Positions 56,817 through 64,000 of a stretch of 64,000 bases of DNA are shown piece by piece. This DNA is from Antennarius striatus. Its lineage: Eukaryota > Chordata > Actinopteri > Lophiiformes > Antennariidae. Positions within the stretch are counted from its first letter, which is position 1; every line of letters starts with the position of its first letter. The translations under genes and the position numbers were made by a program. The DNA lies in NCBI RefSeq assembly GCF_040054535.1, contig NC_090796.1, positions 14,225,501 to 14,289,500 on the forward strand, read 5' to 3'. The notes beneath the pieces were generated by a model, which was not told where the DNA came from, searched no databases, and saw only the letters and a list, made by a program, of their open reading frames with translations.

Positions 56817-59278
56817 CAACCATGAGATGCATCACACCAAACACAGATAATTCAGAGTCCCACTGACCGCCGGGGGCAGCGGGTGACGCCGGCCCTCACC
56901 ATCTGCTTGTGCCGATCATTAGATCGGCTCTCACTGAGTTGGCACTCCCTACTCCCTCCCCCTTATATCAATAGTGATATATTTGCTTGCACGTGATCAA
57001 ATACTCAGATATCAACAACCTTGGTTGTTGATCATTTTGACAGAAATTCTTATATTTGGACTCCAACACATTTCTCATGCACTCAGAAGTATTTTTTGTG
57101 AGACTTTTTATTGATGCGTTGAATGTTCTCTCTGTGAATATATCACACCGGTGTCGTCGGAGGAGATAAATGTGAGGCTGCAGCAGAAGGAGGAGGAAGT
57201 TAAAGGGAAGCTGAATGTGACAGAGCGACCTGAGGATCGGTCTTAAATAAACAAGTTACCTTTTGCTAATCCTTATTTCTATCCACACCTTGGATTCAGG
57301 ACTTTGTCGGCTCAATAATGCAGGAGAACAAGATTTACACGTTTCCCAGTAGATTCTATCCAGCGGTGACTGGTCTTTTTTTTTTTTTTAATCCCTTCCT
57401 AACACACTTTCTTCTCTCTTGCTGAGGAAGAGGACGATCTCATGTTTATGTCTTGAAGTGTCCCCAGATGAAGATGCCAGAACGTGTGACAGGGTGCGAG
57501 AGACAAACGGAGGGAGACGCTGAGGATGAGGAGCGAAACGGGGGAGAGTTAAACTCCCAGGTCTCTTTACAACGGTGGTTGGAGTCTGGTTGGTGGGGAG
57601 GTGGGGGCTGTGCTGCCCCCTGTGGAGCTGCTCGACGACAGTGGTGGTGTTATCACCCCTTAAACACAGACAGACGAGGCATTAGAGGCTGAAGGGAGCG
57701 GTGGTGACAGTTCTCTGCAGGACAGGAGACAGGAGCAGATAGGAAGTGATAGGAGCTCTTCCTTTAGGACTTCCTCAGGTGGGGGGGAGGAAACTTCATA
57801 TCACCAAAACAGTCCAGGATGAATTTCGTTGAATTAAAGCATTCAAGATGAAGAAAGTGAACTCTAAACAGCAAACCCCAGCCTGATTATGCTATAAATG
57901 TGCTATAAAAGTGTTTTTACCTGGTACGAGCTGCCATTCATTGTCACTGTCTGCATAAAAAAATGTCAGAATTCATTCAGGATAAAGATGAAAATAAGAT
58001 TTCAAGAAAAATGGAGAGAGAAAGAAGGCAGAAGCATGAAAGAAAGGTGAAGATGATGATGAGATACCCAGTGCAAAAGAGTTCAGAGTAGATGTTAGTG
58101 AACTAATTTGCAGCAAAAACACTAAGTGCATGTCAGCCGCCTGCGCCATTTATGCACAAGACATTTGGTGCACACACAGAAGTCACCATCTCTTATGTCA
58201 ATATTAATAATGAAAAGACTGTACTGTCTACTGATTTGTGTCGAGACAGAAAAGAAAAAGAAAAGTTCTCCATCTCAATTGGAAGAAAAAAAAAAGAGAG
58301 AGATGGAAGGAATCTACAGGCAGTCCCTTTTGTGGAAGAAGTGGACACTTAAATGAACAAATTCAGGCTAATTGCAGCTGCCGCCACACTCTTTGGGACA
58401 GACCACCGCCGGGGTCGGGTCAGCATCAATCACAGAGGGATGCCACCCAGGTCTGGTCTCTCTCCAGAGACCATTACGACGCGTCCACAATGGGCTGCGG
58501 TCAAACCTCTGCTGTCTCGTAGGTGGGGGTGGATGAGGTCAGGGTGTCCTGAATGGGCAGTGGTCAGCGGCGACCCACTCTTTAATAGCATACAGAATAA
58601 TGGGAGGCCTTTAGTGTGGTGGGAATGGTGGCGATCGTGGTGGGTTTCTTTCATAATAAAAGCATGAAGAAGCAACAATAAAACCTTGTTTTGAGCATGA
58701 GGAAACCTTTCCACGATCAGATCTTTTCTCCTAAATTAAGTGTCAATTTTCATGTTTTATGAAAAACACAACAGATAGCAAATATATATGTAGAACATAT
58801 CCCGTGTTAATTCCAGTCCCAAGTCTTACATGCATATGATGCTGGCTGTAAAGAGAATATTCCAAATGAGCCATCATTTCCCCTACATTTCCCCTCTACA
58901 TGGAGAGCTGTCTTTTTATATCTTTAAACTCGACTCTTCTTTCCTCCCGGGGCTGAGTAAACATTTCGCTCTGAATTAAAGACTACCTCTCGCAAACGTT
59001 GCACGCAGTGAATCATTTATGGACCGTTATGCTCCGTCTTAACATGTGGGATTGCACACGTGCGATGGAAACATTTGTGTGTGTTACAATTGTAACAAAT
59101 GCTATGAACACACGCTAACAGTGGGGAAAATGCGGACACCAGAATACGTCTGGCCTCACCGACTGCATCCGTCGCTCCTGATGGGAATACCAACCGAATC
59201 GCAAGTCATGCCGTAAGTCTGGTCGTCTTTCCTGTCTTTCAGCGTTCATGATGGATAAAACACCTGAGACCCCCCTAT

Positions 59279-59304
59279 ACACACACACACACACACACAC
59301 ACAC
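59279..59304. repeat. (AC)13 microsatellite
   Basis: Perfect AC tract followed by a C-rich run. Confidence 0.93.
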
Positions 59305-60599
59305 CCCCTCCTCCAGTCTCGCACACGAAGGCCCAGATGTCTTGGTCCAACCTCGATATTTCTGTACGCCCTTACTGTTCTTTGCATTCTTTAAAATGCT
59401 GTTTCCTGTTCTGGATGATTACATTTTACTTCCTGCATGTCATCCAGAGGTTTATACTTCATTAAAATTCTTTTCCTTGTGGCTTTATTTTGAGTCTCAT
59501 GCTGTTGGTCTCAAATATCAGCACCCTCCCTATTTGGATCAATCTTTTAGCATATATCTTCTTTTTTAATCCTTGAATCATTCTCCTTTCTCCAAACACA
59601 CGTGGATAACCACGATTATCACTGCATCATCTTTAATTCTGTTTTATTGTATATCTGCTCTATTTTTAACCTGATCCGATTCTTTTCAGTTTAGTGTGAA
59701 CTCCTGAAATGTAATCGCTTCTATTAATAACGAGAAGATTGTGCGAAACCTTCGGACAATGTCTCTTTAAATTTTTTATATTAAAGAAGTCAAAGGTGGC
59801 GACTAATGAGAAAAAGATCTTTTTTAATGAGAATTAGCTCCTTCTTTCCATAAACAAACCAGTTTCCCATAACAGATACTGGAATCATCTGGTTGTCTCT
59901 GCCTGTCGTCAACTCTTCACCATTAAAATCAAAAAAACACCAAAAAAAAAACGTAGAAGAAATGTTTTTAAACCTCAACATGGAACTGATTTTCCACCTC
60001 ATTTCACGACATGAAGCTTATGGAACTGGCAACCCATCTTCAAGAGGAATACATTTACAGCTATATTAGCGTGTTGATAGACGGACCTTAACTCTAATCT
60101 GTCCTTCGCTGATGATCTCATTTCTGTCTCCAGATTCACATCATGGCCTCATTATGTTCCAAATATCTGTGAGAAGATGAGAAATGCTCCATCATGAGGT
60201 AAAAACCCAACCCTTGACTTGTTCTTGCCGGGTTCAGGTCATATGCGACTAAAAAAATAAGTGCATGGACAAAATGCAGCATCACCGTAGGGCCTACTGT
60301 TCATATTGAAGTGTAATTGGTCTCTTTTAGTCCATGTTACTGTGTAAGAGTTGCTTTTTTGCATACATTGAGTTAAAATTCAGAATAAGTGCAGCTTAAA
60401 TTTAAAGTTTTTAAGTGCTGTTTTCAATTCAAAGCTGCATCCACCAGGAGGACGACTTTGCAAAACTCCTTCAGGAATTAAAAAAAACAAACAAACCAGG
60501 ATATACCATTAACTTTAATCTATTGTACCTTATCTGCATTCACCCATCAATGCATACCTGTTAGCTTGCCATTAAATTTCCATACAAAGTTTTAATAGT

Positions 60600-61090
60600 T
60601 TAGAACTCGCAGAGGAAAGCGAGGCTCGATGAAATATTTATATAGAGCAACTTCCGCACCGGTGAACTCTTCAGGACGAGATCGACTTAATTTGTGCAGA
60701 AAATGCAGTCTATTAATATGTGTGTATGATAAATATTTAAACGCTTCTCTCAGTTGTGTTTGACGCTGCAGACGCTTGATGTAAGCCTAGCAGGAATTTG
60801 GAATATTTACCCTGTAAATAAATATATACCAGCTCCTCATCTCAACTGCTTTGACACTCTAAAGACGCTCTGTGTGCCTCCTATATCCTGAGCCCAGAGG
60901 AGAATGGCATCACACCGGCACATTGCATTTAATTCAGCTAATGTAAAACATACTAACAGAGGGAGCCTCCAGGGCTCCGACAGATGAGATTAGAGAACCT
61001 CACATATGGCTCCTAATCCTCTTGATTTAAGGGCCAATTAGAGCATTTTCCATTAATCTCTTTCCAGTTCCTGTTAGATTTAGTCTTGTT
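60600..61090. promoter_or_regulatory. Candidate regulatory block
   Basis: Non-repetitive DNA with TATTAATATG, AAATATTTAAAC, ATTTAATTCAGCTAATG, GGGCCAATTAGAGC (near 61031-61044) and CATTAATCTC. It has no coding signal. Motif content suggests a conserved enhancer-like element, but conservation could not be tested. Confidence 0.28.
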
Positions 61091-61948
61091 ATATGTTCTC
61101 GTTTACTTGAGGCAGGGTTAGTAACGTCTATTTATTTGCAGTGTAGTGTTAATTCTTGTGGTATAAATACAAAAATAAACCAAAGACCACTGCCAAAATT
61201 AGGTTAAAATGCTTTTTTTTTTCTTTTTTTTTTTTTTTTACAACTTTCAACTATGATGAAATACTTTTTCTTTATTGAGGAGTTGTTTGCAGTCCATTAA
61301 ATATTTACAACAATGATTTACATCTGGAAATTCAATTTGGAGTTCATCAGAAACTTTCCTTCAGAAGAGTCCAGAGTGAGGTTTTCAGATTCAATCACAG
61401 TCAGTGAGAATAAAAAAAATAATTATAAACGTAGTATTAAAGTAGTTTGAAGCATGTGGAAGCTCCTTTCCTTTTCCTCCCTATTAATACTCATTTATCT
61501 AATAAAATCTTCAAAATATTCTTCTTCTTTTGGCATTTTCCCGTTGCTATTTCTTCCAATGTCTCACGCGTCCGCGGACTTCCTCACTAGTCTTCCTCTT
61601 CTCGTCTTCCCCGGCAGCTCCATCCTCAGTTGAATTTACGACAAACCTTTAACTCCTCTGACACCTTGACCCTTGAGCCCGCAGTAGCGTTTGGCTCATC
61701 CTACTTCTCTAACAATGTCCAGGTCAGTCTGCACCAATGTAGAAACTTTATTTCCAGGGTCTTCAGTTTCTTGCATCCACTCAGATAAAAGTTAATCAAC
61801 ACACAACTGGTTCTGGTGACCAGTTGGCCTTTAAAGCAGCCGTGAGAACAAACGGAGGGAGAAACCGACAAACGGAACCGGTGCGGTGAAGCGGAACACG
61901 TGTAAGCCCATCGGTCGGACGTTTCCTGGCAGGCAGCTGGCCTGATGA

Positions 61949-61984
61949 GTGTGTGTGTTAGTGTGTGTGTGTGTGTGTGTGTGT
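61949..61984. repeat. (GT)n microsatellite, one interruption
   Basis: GT tract with one TA interruption. Confidence 0.92.
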
Positions 61985-62269
61985 TGAGGTCCGGGTGCTG
62001 ACACTGATCACATCCTGGCTGCAGGCAAACGCTTCCTGGATGTGCTGAGAGGTGGACGGCCATCTGGATTGGCCTGCAGGCACCACGGGGCTCACTGGAC
62101 CAAATTATAAAGAACACACTCCTTCACTTCCTCCAGGACCGAGAGGTATCCTCTTTTAAAAAACGTGATGTGATGTCATCTTTTCGCCCGATTGGAACGA
62201 CGTGCGTTGGAATTTATGAAAATTAATCGAGACAATTTGAAAATCAAGTCAAGATGTTAAAAAGCATAT

Positions 62270-62600
62270 CCCATCGGCCGTCCAGTAACTACACTGGCGT
62301 CCAGTTAAATACTGCATCTGTTCCACAGCACTTCCTGTTTATAAAGACATCCTCCTACCTCTTCGGTCCCCATCACACCTCCACACCTCCTCACTCACTA
62401 TTCCTCAGATGCCCACAGTGTCCCCACTCTCCCCTACCCCCACCATGGGCAACAGGGCCTTCAGTGTGGCTGGCCCAAACCTCTGGAATGCTCCCCCCTC
62501 TGGGTTTGCACCAATGCACATCTGTTGCATCTTTCCAGTAATGATGGGAAGCTCCTCTATTTAGACCAGCCTTTTCCGATGCTTCATGATGTGTATTTAA
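62270..62600 (+). mobile_element. Decayed LINE fragment (3' end of reverse transcriptase ORF)
   Basis: In the frame starting at 62292 the translation begins HWRPVKYCI and, from 62445, reads MGNRAFSVAGPNLWN. These match the HWLPVKYRI and MGDRAFSVAAPRLWNSLP signatures near the C-terminus of CR1/L2/Rex-type non-LTR retrotransposon polymerases. Shortly after, the similarity shifts by one frame (TSVASFQ, two stops, WEAPLFRPAF, compare TSVASFKSLLKTHLF), so the copy is frameshifted and dead. Only the last 100 or so codons remain, as expected for a 5'-truncated insertion. The exact clade is not resolvable. Confidence 0.75.
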
Positions 62601-63988
62601 TGGTGTAGTTTGTGTGATATATGCTAACCGCAGGTTGCCTTTAGCGTAAATATCCATCAGTATTCTGCTCACACTCTGTCCACTGGAGACGTACAAATAC
62701 TGAGTTGAAGGATGTTTCTCTTCTTAATAATCCAAAATAATCTGAATTTATGCAGCATTTTTTGTGCATCCTTACATAAGGTACCACCGGGCACCTTTTT
62801 GATCTTTCTAATCCCACCCAGACTGTCCTTTTATGAACCCCTCAAAGTCTTTACTCTTCCCAGACCCTGAACCTTAAATCCAGGCATTAAGATAAACACC
62901 AGAGGAAACCCAGCTTCCTTGTGCAGGCCCTTTGGCTGGTCTGATTGGTATTATATCCTCTTTTCCTGTAAAGCTCAACCTTTTCCGCACCCCCCCCCCC
63001 CATTTCTTATCCCATTTCGTTTCTCCTTCTCTTATCTGTCAGCTCAGGTCATCAGAAAAAACCCTTGTCTTACGTCCATCTATGCCCTCTCTTCTCTTCC
63101 TCTCTCTATTTGGTGTCATTTCAACTTAATCTGTGGTGCAGTCGTCATCTCCTTCTCTGGGTGATTACAGGGGCTCTCTGTCTCGCGTCTGGCTGCTACC
63201 CCCTCCCCTAGTCAAACCCTCGTCCTCTTACCCTCGCAGCTGAAGACTCTTACCTCAGTTCCCCCTGGTAAGGCTGATTAGCCCCCTGGTTGAAGGGAGC
63301 AACGGCACGCCTTCAGGAGTCTAGTTTATGGGGGGACTATTCACCCATATCACAGAGAAACTTTACTTTTCTGGACCTCATCAAACACCCCCCTCCCCAC
63401 TCTCTCTCTCACACACCTCGCATGGGTAGATGATGTAATGTTTTCATTTTTTTAAGAATTAATGAACTTCATTTTTTTTTTAGTGACGTCTGACTTTCCT
63501 GCTCTCGTTCCAAAACCGCAGGCAGGAAGCGTTTGTTTTCATCCCCGGGACCAAAGTTGCTTCTTAGCTCAGGGTTTAATGGCGTTCACGTTTGTGATGC
63601 TTCTCAATGAGCTAACGGTAAACTCCACAGCGGCATTGCATGATTAGCAAAAATTAGCAGTAGCTGCACTTGCAAATTTTGTTACAGGTTACATATCTAT
63701 GCCAAGTCCTGCTTTAGTTTCATAGAGATTAATGAGCACTTGCTATCTGGTGGGCAACAGATTGCATGTGCCTTGGTGGGCGTTGGATGAGGGGCAGATG
63801 GCTTTTGGTTGATCCGGTGCCCTGAAGGATTCATGCAGGCTGACTTCATGGCGTCAAATCCACCAAATTCAGCGCTTCAGTATTGCGCTCTTATTGTACT
63901 CTAAGTTTCTGCACTGTACACTGTATTAAATTGCCATCAGTCATTTGTCAGAAACGTTTTTATCCAACGTGCCCGCGGAGGGACCGGA

Positions 63989-64000
63989 GGGGGGGGGGGG
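63989..64000 (+). repeat. Poly-G run at the window edge
   Basis: G run that continues to the last base; its true length is unknown. Confidence 0.8.

Larger units (their letters stand above)
45300..64000. other. Non-coding region downstream of hs3st3b1
   Basis: In 18.7 kb I recognise no coding exon on either strand. It is rich in simple repeats, G/C homopolymers and A/T runs, with one decayed LINE fragment near 62270-62600 and two motif-dense blocks (54290-54620 and 60600-61090). If the exon candidate at 45267 is real, part of this may be its first intron. Confidence 0.65.

Noticed and set aside
57610..57635. CTCF-like TGCCCCCTGTGG
   Set aside because: It lacks one base of the core spacing relative to the CTCF consensus, so it is not called as an insulator.

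Overview
The window is vertebrate nuclear DNA, most likely from a teleost fish. The genes are split by GT-AG introns, and the proteins are clearly vertebrate. Long (CA)n/(GT)n tracts are frequent and introns are moderate in size. I see no operons, CRISPR arrays, phage or bacterial signals, and most open frames are chance frames in non-coding DNA.

Two protein-coding genes can be assembled completely, both on the + strand. (1) cox10 (heme O synthase, mitochondrial inner membrane) has seven coding exons between 5333 and 22399. They join in phase to give 470 aa. A 12.6 kb fourth intron separates AT-rich early exons from very GC-rich late exons. (2) hs3st3b1 (heparan sulfate glucosamine 3-O-sulfotransferase 3B1, Golgi) has two coding exons, 25933-26513 and 41501-42119, joined in phase to give 399 aa across a 15 kb intron. 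The COX10 - HS3ST3B1 order and orientation match human 17p12, which supports both calls. The genes have unrelated functions: heme A synthesis for cytochrome c oxidase, and heparan sulfate editing. They appear to be neighbours by conserved synteny only.

Layout: 1-5190 is upstream non-coding DNA. 5195-5332 is a compact cox10 promoter with an ETS (GABP/NRF-2) core and two short upstream ORFs. 5333-22399 is cox10, with a 3' UTR to about 22855. 22860-25480 is intergenic. 25480-25932 is the hs3st3b1 promoter/5' UTR with inverted CCAAT boxes and three upstream ORFs. 25933-42119 is hs3st3b1, with a probable 2.3-2.7 kb 3' UTR ending near 44500 or 44790. 45120-45291 is a possible promoter and first exon of an unidentified gene. 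45300-64000 is non-coding, with many microsatellites, one decayed LINE fragment (about 62270-62600) and a few stretches that look like conserved regulatory DNA.

I found no convincing undescribed system. The observations most worth checking are the start-overlapping upstream ORFs in both genes, the orphan first-exon candidate at 45267, the composition shift inside cox10, and several homeodomain-motif-rich non-coding blocks.
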